Source of the DNA: Dactylosporangium vinaceum
GTDB taxonomy: Bacteria > Actinomycetota > Actinomycetes > Mycobacteriales > Micromonosporaceae
Length of the DNA: 64,000 bases
Assembly: GCF_019904175.1 (NCBI RefSeq)
Contig: NZ_CP061913.1
Coordinates: forward strand, 6,262,001 to 6,326,000
Direction of reading: 5' to 3'
The notes below the pieces were generated by a model. It was given only the letters and a program-made list of their open reading frames with translations. It was not told the origin of the DNA and made no database searches. A program made the position numbers and the translations under genes. This document shows, one piece after another, positions 9,242 to 16,968 of the stretch (position 1 is the stretch's first letter; every line of letters begins with the position of its first letter).

Positions 9242-9897
9242 GGCGAGATCTTGTATCCGGCGCGGGCGACCGTCTCGATGAGCGGCGGGTCGCCGAGCTT
9301 CGCCCGCAGCCGGTTGATGGTGACCTTGACGGTGGTCGTGAACGGGTCGGCGGCCTCGTCCCAGACCCGGTCGAGCAGCTCCTCCGCGGACACGACCCGG
9401 CCGCGCCCGGCCAGCAGATGCTCCAGGACGGCGAACTCCTTCGGGCTCAGCGGCAGCCGGGCCCCGCCCCGGGTGGCGACCCGCTGCGACGGGTCGAGAC
9501 GCAGGTCGGCGTGCACGAGCACGGGCGGGGTGGCCGAGCGGTGGCGCCGCCCGAGGGCGCGGACCCGGGCGACCAGCTCCGCATACGCGAAAGGCTTCGG
9601 CAGGTAGTCGTCGGCGCCGAGCCCGAGCCCTTCGACCCGCTGGGCCACGGTGCCGGACGCGGTCAGCATGAGCACCAGGCTCGGCGACTCGCGGGCCACG
9701 AGAGCCCGGCACACGTCGTCGCCGTGCACACCGGGCAGGTCCCGGTCGAGCACCACCACGTCGTAGTCCACGACGTCGGCCCGCTCGAGCGCGGCGGCAC
9801 CGTCGTATGCGGCGTCGACCGCCATGCCCTCGCGCCGCAGGACCCGCGCGATCGAGTCCGCCAGCTGCCGCTGATCCTCCACCACGAGCACTCTCAC
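9238..9897 (-). CDS. OmpR/PhoB-family response regulator
   Basis: The 219-residue regulator has an N-terminal receiver with the acidic pair VVEDQ, phospho-acceptor Asp near residue 51 (DYDVVVLDRDLPGVHGDD), LMLTASG and DDYLPKPF with the conserved Lys. It has a C-terminal winged helix (LSPKEFAVLEHLLAGRGRVVSAEELLDRVWDE... VKVTINRLRAKLGDPPLIETVARAGYKI). The start GTG 9897 gives VRVLVVEDQ, the usual beginning. It forms an operon with the downstream kinase and diverges from an ABC exporter. The spacer holds a long inverted repeat (9921-9961) that is the obvious binding-site candidate. Confidence 0.94.
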   Translation of the reverse strand: MRVLVVEDQRQLADSIARVLRREGMAVDAAYDGAAALERADVVDYDVVVLDRDLPGVHGDDVCRALVARESPSLVLMLTASGTVAQRVEGLGLGADDYLPKPFAYAELVARVRALGRRHRSATPPVLVHADLRLDPSQRVATRGGARLPLSPKEFAVLEHLLAGRGRVVSAEELLDRVWDEAADPFTTTVKVTINRLRAKLGDPPLIETVARAGYKISP

Positions 9898-9920
9898 GGG
9901 GCCGAGGGTAGCCGCGGCCC

Positions 9921-9961
9921 GGTTACAGCCAGGTGTCAATGCCTGACACCGTGCTGTAACC
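9921..9961. promoter_or_regulatory. 41-bp inverted repeat in the divergent regulator/exporter promoter
   Basis: Arms GGTTACAGCCAGGTGTCA (9921-9938) and TGACACCGTGCTGTAACC (9944-9961) pair over 16 of 18 positions around a 5-base centre. It sits 24 bp from both the response regulator start and the exporter ATPase start, so it can control both directions. Confidence 0.75.
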
Positions 9962-9984
9962 GCCCGGCGACTACAAACGACGCC

Positions 9985-10836
9985 ATGCCACCCGTCATCG
10001 AAACCCAGGAACTGACGAAGCGGTACGGTCGCCGGCCCGCGCTCGTCGACTGCTCCATCGCGATCCCGCCGGGGCGCATCGCCGGCCTGGTCGGGCCCAA
10101 CGGCGCCGGCAAGTCGACGCTGCTCGCGCTCACGTGCGGGTTGATCACGCCGACCGAGGGGCGGATCACCGTGCTGGGCGGTGCCCCCGGGGTGAACGCG
10201 GCCCAGCTGGCCAGGGTCGGGTTCGTGGCTCAGGACGCTCCGGTGTACTCCGGGCTGTCCGTCGCCGATCACCTGCGCCTCGGGGCCCGGCTCAACCCGC
10301 GCTGGGACGACGGCCTCGCCCGGCGCCGGATCGAACGGCTCGGCCTCGACCCCGATCAGAAGGCCGGCCGACTCTCCGGGGGCCAGCGGGCCCAGCTCGC
10401 GCTGACCATCGCCGCCGCCAAGCGCGGGGAGCTGCTCATCCTCGACGAGCCCGTCGCGTCCCTGGACCCGATAGCCCGCCGGACGTTCCTCTACGACCTG
10501 CTCGACTTCGTCGGCGAGCTCGGCGTGACGGTCGTGCTGTCCTCGCACCTGCTCGGCGACCTGGCCCAGGTCTGTGACCACCTGATCGTGCTGGGCGGCG
10601 GCCGGGTCCAGATCGCGGGCGACGTCGCGGACATTCTCGCGGTACACCATCGGATTGCGGCCGATCGCAGCGGAGCCGGGGGTCTGCCGTCGGGCGCGCA
10701 GGTGGTCTTCACCGACCGCGGGGTGAGCGGTGGCTCCACGATCGTGCGGTCCGCCGAGCCGATTCCCGGGGCCGAGCACACCGACCTCGAGGACATCGGC
10801 ATGGCGTACATGATGGCGGCGGAGGCGCGGCGATGA
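9985..10836 (+). CDS. ABC transporter ATP-binding protein
   Basis: This 283-residue ATPase of an exporter-type ABC system has Walker A GPNGAGKST (near residue 36) and Q-loop VGFVAQDAPVYSG. The signature is the variant LSGGQRAQL, Walker B is LLILDEPVASLDP, and the H-loop is SSHLL. After residue 225 there is the C-terminal extension typical of drug or bacteriocin-type exporters (the CcmA/ABC-2 class). It overlaps the permease gene by 4 bases (ATGA). The start ATG 9985 follows the inverted repeat. With the divergent two-component system it looks like a sensed-and-exported module, comparable in layout to BceRS-type systems, though the permease is of the single ABC-2 kind. Confidence 0.92.
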   Translation: MPPVIETQELTKRYGRRPALVDCSIAIPPGRIAGLVGPNGAGKSTLLALTCGLITPTEGRITVLGGAPGVNAAQLARVGFVAQDAPVYSGLSVADHLRLGARLNPRWDDGLARRRIERLGLDPDQKAGRLSGGQRAQLALTIAAAKRGELLILDEPVASLDPIARRTFLYDLLDFVGELGVTVVLSSHLLGDLAQVCDHLIVLGGGRVQIAGDVADILAVHHRIAADRSGAGGLPSGAQVVFTDRGVSGGSTIVRSAEPIPGAEHTDLEDIGMAYMMAAEARR

Positions 10837-11825
10837 TCTGGCTCACCTGGCGGCAGTTCCGCACCCAGGCGCTCGTGGCGGGCCTCGTGCTGGCCGCGCT
10901 CGCCGCCTACCTGCTGTATCTCGGCGTGCAGATCCGGGCCGACTACCGCACCGACGTCGTCGGCTGCGTGCCGTCCGACTGCACCGTCACGCGGCGGCTG
11001 TTCGGCAACGCGTACGAGGCTCCGATCGCGATCATCAGCCTGATCCTGATCGCCGTGCCGGGGCTCATCGGCGCGTTCTGGGGTGCGCCGCTCGTGGCCC
11101 GCGAGCTGGAGAACCGGACCGACCGGCTGGTGTGGAACCAGAGCGTTACGCGCGGCCGCTGGCTGGCGGTGAAGCTGACGGTGCTCGGTGTGGCCGCGGT
11201 CGCCGTCACCGGCATATACAGCCTGCTGCTCACGTGGAGCGCGAGCCGTTACGACGAGTACATCGGCAGCCGGTTCAGCGCGCCGAACTTCGGCGCCCGC
11301 GGCGTCGCCCCGCTCGGCTACGCCGCGTTCGCGTTCGTGTTCGGCGTGGTCGTGGGCCTGGTGGTGCGGCGCACGGTGGCGAGCATGGCGATCGTCGTCG
11401 CGCTGTACGCCGCGCTGCAGATCGTCGTCCCGCTCGCCCTGCGCGCGCACCTGATGCCGCCGGTCACCACCGAGGTCAAGGTGACGGCCGATGTCATGGC
11501 GCACGCCCAGGGCTTCGGCATGAACGACACCTCGGCCCGCATCCTCGGCTACACCCAGCCCGGCGCTTGGTCGATGAGCCCGGACAACCAGGTCTTCATG
11601 GCCGACGGCACGCCGCTCACCGCCGCCAGGAACAAGGCGTGCCAGACCGGGAGCATGGACGGCGACTTCGCCTGCATGGAGTCGAAGAACCTGCATTTCG
11701 TGTACTCGTACCAGCCCGCGAGCCGCTACTGGCCCTTCCAGTGGATCGAGACGTCGGCGTACCTGGTGCTGGCCGGGCTGCTGGCCGGGTTCGGCCTGTG
11801 GTGGGTGCGCCGCCGCATCACGTGA
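10833..11825 (+). CDS. ABC-2 type transporter permease
   Basis: This 330-residue membrane protein has about six hydrophobic segments: residues 12-31 (ALVAGLVLAALAAYLLYLGV), 62-85 (ISLILIAVPGLIGAFWGAPLVARE), 105-130, 155-175 (GYAAFAFVFGVVVGLVV), 183-200 and a final one near 305-322. A large external loop of about 90 residues lies between the fifth and sixth. The N-terminal MIWLTWRQFRTQAL begins like many actinobacterial ABC-2 transporters. It is made with the ATPase through an ATGA overlap. The substrate is unknown. A possible bidirectional terminator follows at 11882. Confidence 0.85.
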   Translation: MIWLTWRQFRTQALVAGLVLAALAAYLLYLGVQIRADYRTDVVGCVPSDCTVTRRLFGNAYEAPIAIISLILIAVPGLIGAFWGAPLVARELENRTDRLVWNQSVTRGRWLAVKLTVLGVAAVAVTGIYSLLLTWSASRYDEYIGSRFSAPNFGARGVAPLGYAAFAFVFGVVVGLVVRRTVASMAIVVALYAALQIVVPLALRAHLMPPVTTEVKVTADVMAHAQGFGMNDTSARILGYTQPGAWSMSPDNQVFMADGTPLTAARNKACQTGSMDGDFACMESKNLHFVYSYQPASRYWPFQWIETSAYLVLAGLLAGFGLWWVRRRIT

Positions 11826-11881
11826 GCGCGACTCGGCGTGCGGCGCGCGGCGGCCCGGCCCGGCCGGTCTGCCGCTGGCTC

Positions 11882-11938
11882 GCCGCCGCGAGGTCCAGCG
11901 CCGGATCGGTGCCCGGCGCCGGGCCTCGCGGGGCGGCG
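11882..11938. terminator. Bidirectional hairpin between convergent genes
   Basis: Outer arms GCCGCCGCGAGG and CCTCGCGGGGCGGC pair with a 2-base bulge, and inner arms GCGCCGG (11898-11904) and CCGGCGC (11913-11919) pair perfectly. It lies exactly between the permease stop and the stop of the convergent secreted protein, without a T-run, as is usual in actinomycetes. Confidence 0.7.
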
Positions 11939-11939
11939 G

Positions 11940-14030
11940 TCAGCCGAGCGTCACGTGCAGGACCTTCTCGTCGCTGTTGTCCGGGGTGCTGTCCTTGTCG
12001 CCGAGGTTGGAGGTGGTCAGCCACAGCCCGCCGTCCGGGGCCGGTTCGACGGTCCGCAGCCGCCCGTAGGTGCCGTTGAAGTACACCGCGGCGGCGGGCA
12101 GGTCGCTGCCGCTGATCGGGGCGCGGTACAGGCGGGTGCCACGCTCGCAGGCGATGTAGACGACGTCCCGGACCACGGCGATGCCGGAGCAGGAGCCTTC
12201 GGCCGTGGGGTACGTCCGCTTCGGCGCGATGTATCCGGCGGTGCCGCAGGTGCCCGAGGTGCCCTCACACGCCGGCCAGCCGTAGTTGCCGCCCTTCGTG
12301 ATCAGGTTCGTCTCATCCATGATCGAGTTGCCGAACTCCTGCTCCCACAGCCGTCCCTGCGAGTCGAACGCGAGCCCCTGGGGGTTGCGATGCCCATAGC
12401 TCCACACGTAGTTGCCGAACGGGTTGTCCGACGGCACCGAGCCGTCCGGGTTCAGCCGCAGGATCTTGCCGTTCAGGCTGTTGGTGTTCTGTGCGTTGTC
12501 GCCGTTCTGCGCATCACCGGTCGACGCGTACAGCTTCCCGTCCGGCCCGAACCGCAGCCGCCCGCCGTCGTGGAACTTGTTGCGCAGGATGCCGCTGAGC
12601 AGCACCTGCTCGCTCGCAGTGTCGAGCGCGTCGCCGTTGAGCTTGATCCGCACGATCCGGTTGTCGGCCGGCGACGTGTGCATGATGTACAGCCAGTGGT
12701 CGCTCGCGAACCCGCTGGAGATCGCGAGGCCGAGCAGTCCGCCCTCGCCGTCGGTGCTCTGGACGTTCGGCACCGTCCCGACCACGGTCCGCGCGCCCGT
12801 CGCCGGGTTGAGGCGGACGATGTTGTGGGCGTCGCGCCGCGTGTACAGCAGGCTGCCGTCCGGCAGCGTGACGAGTCCCCACGGGATGTCGGTGTCGGTG
12901 CCGACCTGGGTCACCGCGCACACCGGGCTGCCGCACGAGGCCCCGGTCGTGACGGTGGCGGTGTTGCTGTGCCCCGACACGTTGGCCTGGGCGTCCCGGG
13001 CGACGACGAAATACCGATAGGTCGTACTGCCGGTCAGCGCACTGTCGATGAAGCTCGTCCCGGGCGCGGTGGTAGCCGTGCCGGTCACCGTGCCGACCTT
13101 GGCGTCATTGCGGTAGATGTCGTAGGCCCGCACGCCGACGTTGTCCGTCGCGGCGGACCATTGCAGTGTGACAGTGGTCCCGGACGCCGAGGCCGTCAGG
13201 TTCCCGGGCGCGCTCGGCGCCTGCGTGTCGGCCTGGCACTGCGGCGGCGTGATCGGCACGGTGGTGCTGGCCTGGGAGACGTTGCCTGCCGCGTCCCGCG
13301 CGTTGACGTACAGGCCCCAGGTGACGCCGGCGACGACCGTGAGGCTCGTCGACAGCGTGTTGCCCGGGACGGACTTCATCAGCTGCCCGTCGTGGTACAC
13401 GTCGTAGAACGCCACGCCCACGTTGTCCGTGGAGGCGTTCCAGGCGAACGTCACCGCGTCGCAGGCGAGGTCGCTGACCCGCGGACTCCCCGGCACGGTC
13501 GGCGCCTGCGTGTCGGCGTTGCCGAGCGTCGTGCGCCACTGCTGGTTGCTCTGCCCGTTGCACGTCCACAGGTTGACCAGGGTGCTGTTCGCGGTGGCCG
13601 CCCCGGTCACGTCGAGGCACAGCCCGGACTGCACGCCGACGATGGACCCGTTGGCCGCGAACCGCCACTTCTGGTTCGCCTGCCCGTTGCAGGTGTAGAT
13701 CTGCGCCGTCGCCGGCGCGGTCGTGTCCTGCCCGGCCACGTCGAGACACTTCGCGGAGTCGTACACCCGCAGCTCCTGGGCCGCCGTGTAGGTCCAGCCC
13801 TGGTTCGCCTGCCCGTTGCAGTCGTAGATGTTGACGCCGGTCTTGTCGGCCTGGTTCTGCCCGACCACGTCGAGGCACCGCCCGGAGGCCACGCTGACGA
13901 TCGTCGTCCCCGTCGCGGCCTCGGCCGGCACCAGCACGGCCGCCCCGACCCCGCCGACCGCGAGGGCCAGCAGCACCGCCCCGAGCCCGACCCGCAACCG
14001 CCGCCGCCGTACTGCCGTGCTCGATCCCAT
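11940..14030 (-). CDS. Secreted ricin-lectin / Fn3 / sugar (sorbosone) dehydrogenase-type protein
   Basis: The 696-residue exported protein has four parts. Residues 1-40 are an Arg-rich signal peptide with an AEAA cleavage region. Residues 40-160 form a ricin-type beta-trefoil with three QxW repeats (NQGWTY, NQKWRF, NQQWRT) that should bind carbohydrate. Two fibronectin type III modules follow (about 165-255 and 265-360, both with DNVGV). A GSDH/sorbosone-dehydrogenase beta-propeller occupies about 370-695 (IPWGLVTLPDGSLL, DGEGGLLGLAIS, HDGGRLRFGPDGKLY, GHRNPQGLAFD, GGNYGWPACEG). PQQ-dependent pyranose dehydrogenases have this propeller. Direct PQQ use here is inference. ATG 14030 was chosen because GGAGGA lies 8-13 bases upstream. 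It probably oxidises sugars at a polysaccharide surface. Confidence 0.88.
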   Translation of the reverse strand: MGSSTAVRRRRLRVGLGAVLLALAVGGVGAAVLVPAEAATGTTIVSVASGRCLDVVGQNQADKTGVNIYDCNGQANQGWTYTAAQELRVYDSAKCLDVAGQDTTAPATAQIYTCNGQANQKWRFAANGSIVGVQSGLCLDVTGAATANSTLVNLWTCNGQSNQQWRTTLGNADTQAPTVPGSPRVSDLACDAVTFAWNASTDNVGVAFYDVYHDGQLMKSVPGNTLSTSLTVVAGVTWGLYVNARDAAGNVSQASTTVPITPPQCQADTQAPSAPGNLTASASGTTVTLQWSAATDNVGVRAYDIYRNDAKVGTVTGTATTAPGTSFIDSALTGSTTYRYFVVARDAQANVSGHSNTATVTTGASCGSPVCAVTQVGTDTDIPWGLVTLPDGSLLYTRRDAHNIVRLNPATGARTVVGTVPNVQSTDGEGGLLGLAISSGFASDHWLYIMHTSPADNRIVRIKLNGDALDTASEQVLLSGILRNKFHDGGRLRFGPDGKLYASTGDAQNGDNAQNTNSLNGKILRLNPDGSVPSDNPFGNYVWSYGHRNPQGLAFDSQGRLWEQEFGNSIMDETNLITKGGNYGWPACEGTSGTCGTAGYIAPKRTYPTAEGSCSGIAVVRDVVYIACERGTRLYRAPISGSDLPAAAVYFNGTYGRLRTVEPAPDGGLWLTTSNLGDKDSTPDNSDEKVLHVTLG

Positions 14031-14549
14031 CCGCTGGTCCTCCACAAGCCATGGCCCCGCCAGGGGTCAGGTCAGGTCTGCGCGTACACGCGCTCCGGCG
14101 ACTGCCGCATCGAAAAGCGCCGGCGGGGACGGCTGGCGGACCGCCCCCCGTATCCGGACATTCACCATCGAAGATGCACGATCGCGGCGTGTCAAACGCT
14201 GACGGAAGAAATAAGGACCCACAAACCTTCCGCTATGGCAGAGATCCGCTGCGGACGCCGGGCGCGCGCGGCTCCAGGCAGGCGGGGGCCGCCCGGGCAA
14301 CGCGCAGGATCGAGTGACCACACAGCGGCGTCGGATCGGCCGCGGCGGGCGGTTGAGCAGCGGCTGGAGCCGAGACGCGGTTGGCCCGGGCCGATGCGGG
14401 CGGGGCGCGGCGCCGGGCGGGTGGCCGGTGCGTGACCGGCGGCAGCGGCTGCGCGGCGAACGACGGCGGGCGGCGGGCGGCGGGTCGAGCAGGCGGCCCC
14501 TGGAGAGGCTCGACAGGGGGCTCAGCGCAGCCGGCGATGTTGGCGTTGG
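14031..14549. other. Non-coding stretch upstream of the secreted dehydrogenase
   Basis: About 520 bp lie between the secreted protein's start and the terminator of the DUF3072 gene. Open frames here are Arg/Ala/Gly-rich phases of GC-rich sequence without domain signatures. The part nearest the dehydrogenase is slightly AT-richer (14150-14240: CACCATCGAAGATGCACGA, GACGGAAGAAATAAGG) and probably holds its promoter. I see no gene. Confidence 0.5.
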
Positions 14550-14593
14550 TCACGGTCGGAGCAGGTCCTCCCCGTGGGAGGGTCCGACCGTGA
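14550..14593 (-). terminator. Nested hairpin downstream of the DUF3072 gene
   Basis: TCACGGTCGGA (14550-14560) pairs perfectly with TCCGACCGTGA (14583-14593), and the loop itself folds as CCTCCC/GGGAGG. It starts 20 bp beyond the stop codon of the minus-strand DUF3072 gene. Confidence 0.75.
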
Positions 14594-14613
14594 TCCAGCG
14601 CCGTCCGGGGCCG

Positions 14614-14802
14614 TCAGCGGCGGCCGGTCTCCTCCTGCAGGTCGTCGATCATCTGCGACGCCTCGGCCTTCGTGAGGTCCTCGGGGACCTCCTCGCCGGC
14701 CTCGCGGGCCAGGGTTCCCAAATACGACTCCTGCGGACCGGTCATCGGCTCGTCCCCGGTCACCCAGTCGGCCGGGTCCTTCTCAGGGTTGCGGTCAGTC
14801 AT
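14614..14802 (-). CDS. DUF3072-domain small protein
   Basis: The 62-residue hydrophilic, acidic protein has the DUF3072 signature in its second half: MTGPQESYLGTLAREAGEEVPEDLTKAEASQMIDDLQEETGR. Members are small cytoplasmic proteins of unknown function in actinobacteria and proteobacteria, and the motif resembles short SAP/LEM-like helix pairs. The ATG is preceded by an AGGGAGAA ribosome site on the minus strand (positions 14809-14816). A strong nested hairpin follows the stop. It is a single-gene unit with its own terminator. Confidence 0.88.
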   Translation of the reverse strand: MTDRNPEKDPADWVTGDEPMTGPQESYLGTLAREAGEEVPEDLTKAEASQMIDDLQEETGRR

Positions 14803-14883
14803 GGTGTTCTCCCTTCGAACGCCTGTTGCATACCCCGCCCGGACCGGGACGAATCATGGTCACCCGCCCCGAATGTCCAGCCG

Positions 14884-15453
14884 CTACCGGAGGGAGTACA
14901 CGCGCACCGTCCGCCCGGCCGGAAAGTCCAGGGCCGCCGCCTCCCCGCCGTACGCGGCCACGAGGGTGTCCGGGTCCCGCCACCACCAGGTGTCGGCCCG
15001 GCCCCGCACCTCGGGGATCGGTGTCAGGCCGGCCAGCGCCACGGCGTCCGCCTCGGGGCCGGTCAGTGTGGTGATCTGCCGCGCCCGGCCCGCCACCTCG
15101 TGAGCCAGGGCCACCGACTCGATCCACCCCTCGATCGAGTCGTGCAGGGCGACAACGGCCCCGGCGGCCAGGCCGAACGCATCGTCGGGGCCGATCACGA
15201 ACGAGTACGGCACCGCCGTGCGCTGCGGGCCCGTCTCGAACATCCAGGCGCCCGCCCCGGCCGGCTCCGGCGTGTCGGCGGCGAACAGCCGTGGCCCGCC
15301 GTCGTACGCCGGCGCGGGCGGCAGGGCCAGACCGCCCCACCGGCGCTGAAACGCCACCGCCCGGGCGGGTACGGGAGGGCCGCTTGTGTAAGAAGTGTGT
15401 TCGGGTCGGCGCGGCGGGCGGTGCTGCGGCTGCCGGGAGGCGCCCGCGTCCAT
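14884..15453 (-). CDS. Hypothetical protein, probably shortened at its N-terminus
   Basis: The 189-residue product has a convincing coding character after residue 25 (PVPARAVAFQRRWGGLALPPAPAYDGGPR, then PYSFVIGPDDAFGLAAGAVVALHDSIEGWIESVALAHEV). The FQ.RWGGL.LP pattern resembles the start of SMI1/KNR4-like immunity domains, and the later part looks like an alpha/beta domain. The first 25 residues (Arg/Pro/His-rich, overlapping the MarR promoter region) do not look native, so the original N-terminus may have been lost or the true start is further in. Function unknown. Confidence 0.6.
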   Translation of the reverse strand: MDAGASRQPQHRPPRRPEHTSYTSGPPVPARAVAFQRRWGGLALPPAPAYDGGPRLFAADTPEPAGAGAWMFETGPQRTAVPYSFVIGPDDAFGLAAGAVVALHDSIEGWIESVALAHEVAGRARQITTLTGPEADAVALAGLTPIPEVRGRADTWWWRDPDTLVAAYGGEAAALDFPAGRTVRVYSLR

Positions 15454-15519
15454 ACGCTATTTGAGGCCAAACGAACCGCGGCCGGACGCGATGAACGGGC
15501 ACAGGGCAAAGGAGCGCGC

Positions 15520-16044
15520 ATGCCGGGCCGACGCTCGACGGTCGAGGCCGGTGATGGGCTCGTCGCCGGGCTCTACCGGGCCGCGACGGCCGTTCGCCAG
15601 CACCTGGAGAACACCGCGCTGCGGGCGGCCGGGCTGACCTGGACGTCGTTCGGGGTGCTGCGGGTGCTGCTGGACGGCGGGCAGTTGGAGTCCCGGCACG
15701 TCGCCGCGGCGGCCGGGATCGCCAAGGGGACGCTGACCGGGGTGGTGCGGACGCTCGAGGCGCGGGGGCTCCTCGCGCGGATCGAGCACCCCGACGACGG
15801 GCGGCTGCTGCTGCTCGCGCTCACCGGCGACGGTGTCGAGCTGATGCGGGACCTGGTGCCGCGCTTCGCCGCCGAGGAGGCGTTCGTCAGCGCCGGGCTG
15901 AGCGACGCCGAGTGCGGGCTCGTCGCGGCCGGGCTGCGCCAGATGGTGCGGCAGGTCCAGACGTGCGGGGAGCAGCGGCGGCTGGAGCTGCTCGCCGGGG
16001 CGCCACCCGCGCGGCGGCGCAGCGGGCGGCGGCCCGGCGCTTGA
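15520..16044 (+). CDS. MarR-family transcriptional regulator
   Basis: The 174-residue protein has the MarR winged helix: LTWTSFGVLRVLLDGGQLESRHVAAAAGIAKGTLTGVVRTLEARGLLARIEHPDDGRLLLLALT, flanked by dimerisation helices. The wing carries DDGR, a slight variant of the usual D.RR. AAAGGAG at 15508-15514 sits 5 bases before ATG 15520, fixing the start. The last 20 residues are Arg-rich (PARRRSGRRPGA). It diverges from the hypothetical protein at 14884-15453, which is the only adjacent target. No clear palindrome is visible in the short spacer. Confidence 0.88.
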   Translation: MPGRRSTVEAGDGLVAGLYRAATAVRQHLENTALRAAGLTWTSFGVLRVLLDGGQLESRHVAAAAGIAKGTLTGVVRTLEARGLLARIEHPDDGRLLLLALTGDGVELMRDLVPRFAAEEAFVSAGLSDAECGLVAAGLRQMVRQVQTCGEQRRLELLAGAPPARRRSGRRPGA

Positions 16045-16128
16045 GGCAGCCCCGGGCTTGCGTCAGCCGGCGAGCGTAGGTCCGCCCGCTGGCACGTTTC
16101 CGGGATTCGAGCAGGTCGCGGTCGCCCT

Positions 16129-16159
16129 AACGTTCGTGTCAACACCGACAACGAACGTT
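16129..16159. promoter_or_regulatory. Inverted repeat upstream of the acidic protein
   Basis: AACGTTCGT (16129-16137) and ACGAACGTT (16151-16159) form perfect 9-bp arms, with further GTC/GAC pairing inside. It ends 14 bp before the start codon, so it is either an operator or a 5'-UTR hairpin over the ribosome site. Confidence 0.6.
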
Positions 16160-16173
16160 CCAGGGAGATACAG

Positions 16174-16563
16174 ATGAGCGACGTCGACTACGGGCAGTAC
16201 GAGGCCGGGCAGGAGTCGGGCGAGCTCGACCAGCTGCACCAGGCCGAAGGGTCCGAGGCGGACCACGACAGCCGGTTCGGCGTGTACGAGCAGGACCACC
16301 ACGCGGCCGAGTCCACCGACTTCTCGCAGGGCCAGCACGTCGAGTACGACGCGCCCGGCGCCGTGCACTTCGAGTCCGACGACTACACGAACTACAGCCA
16401 CGACGCCTCGGTCGACGACCGCGTCTTCACCGCCGAGGGCGGCGAGTCCTCGCACCAGGCCGAGTTCTCCGAGCTCGACGCCCTCAAGGCCCGCTTCGAC
16501 AACGCCTTCGTCTCCGGCACCGAGTTCAGCGGCAGCGACGCGGAGCTGACCGCGGCCAGCTGA
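16174..16563 (+). CDS. Highly acidic small protein of unknown function
   Basis: The 129-residue protein is strongly acidic (Asp/Glu about a quarter of residues) and rich in His, Ser, Tyr and Gln. It begins MSDVDYGQYEAGQESGEL and contains several HxxxE, YEQDHH and NYSHD patches. There are no cysteines, no signal peptide and no hydrophobic core, so it is probably intrinsically disordered until about residue 95. A last amphipathic stretch follows (FSELDALKARFDNAFVSGTEF). AGGGAGA lies 8 bases upstream of ATG 16174. It stands alone, with an upstream inverted repeat and a clear terminator. Small acidic proteins of this kind can bind metal or act as chaperone-like buffers. That is speculation. Confidence 0.8.
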   Translation: MSDVDYGQYEAGQESGELDQLHQAEGSEADHDSRFGVYEQDHHAAESTDFSQGQHVEYDAPGAVHFESDDYTNYSHDASVDDRVFTAEGGESSHQAEFSELDALKARFDNAFVSGTEFSGSDAELTAAS

Positions 16564-16575
16564 GGCCCATCAAGC

Positions 16576-16612
16576 AACGGCCGGACGCCTGTGGAGGGGC
16601 GCCCGGCCGTTT
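16576..16612. terminator. Bidirectional terminator
   Basis: AACGGCCGG...GGCG and its partner GGCGCCCGGCCGTTT form a long stem with a single mismatch and a short TTT tail. It lies between the convergent acidic-protein and DksA-like genes. Confidence 0.8.
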
Positions 16613-16635
16613 CCAGTCGATGCTCCAGTCGGGGT

Positions 16636-16968
16636 TCAGGCGCAGGCGACGCAGGTCTGCGCGGACGGGCGGGCGGCCAGGCGCTCGGGTGGGATGGGGC
16701 GGCCGCAGACCGTGCAGGTGCCGTAGGTGCCGGCGGCCAGGCGGGTCAGTGCGTCGTCCAGCTCGCCCAGGCGCCGCCGGGCCGAGGTGAGGACGGCGCT
16801 GAGCTGGGCGCGCTCGTAGGCGATGGTGCTGCCCTCCGGGTCGTGCTCGTCGTCGGCGTTGGATTCGCGGGACGCCTCGAAGACCGCCCGCAGATCCGCC
16901 TCCAGCGCCGCGATCTCCGCCGCCAGGGCCCGGCGCCGGTCCTCGAGGGCGGCCTTCAGGGTATCCAT
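16636..16968 (-). CDS. DksA/TraR-family zinc-finger protein
   Basis: The 110-residue protein has an N-terminal coiled coil (residues 1-70) and a C-terminal C4 zinc finger: CTVCGRPIPPERLAARPSAQTCVAC (CxxC and CxxC). This is the DksA/TraR layout. In that family the protein enters the RNA polymerase secondary channel, although the actinobacterial members are shorter and their role is less certain. The coiled-coil tip residues D.D are represented by NADDEHD near residue 37. Its start lies 13 bases inside the end of the upstream response regulator gene, so it may be coexpressed with the two-component pair. Confidence 0.88.
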   Translation of the reverse strand: MDTLKAALEDRRRALAAEIAALEADLRAVFEASRESNADDEHDPEGSTIAYERAQLSAVLTSARRRLGELDDALTRLAAGTYGTCTVCGRPIPPERLAARPSAQTCVACA

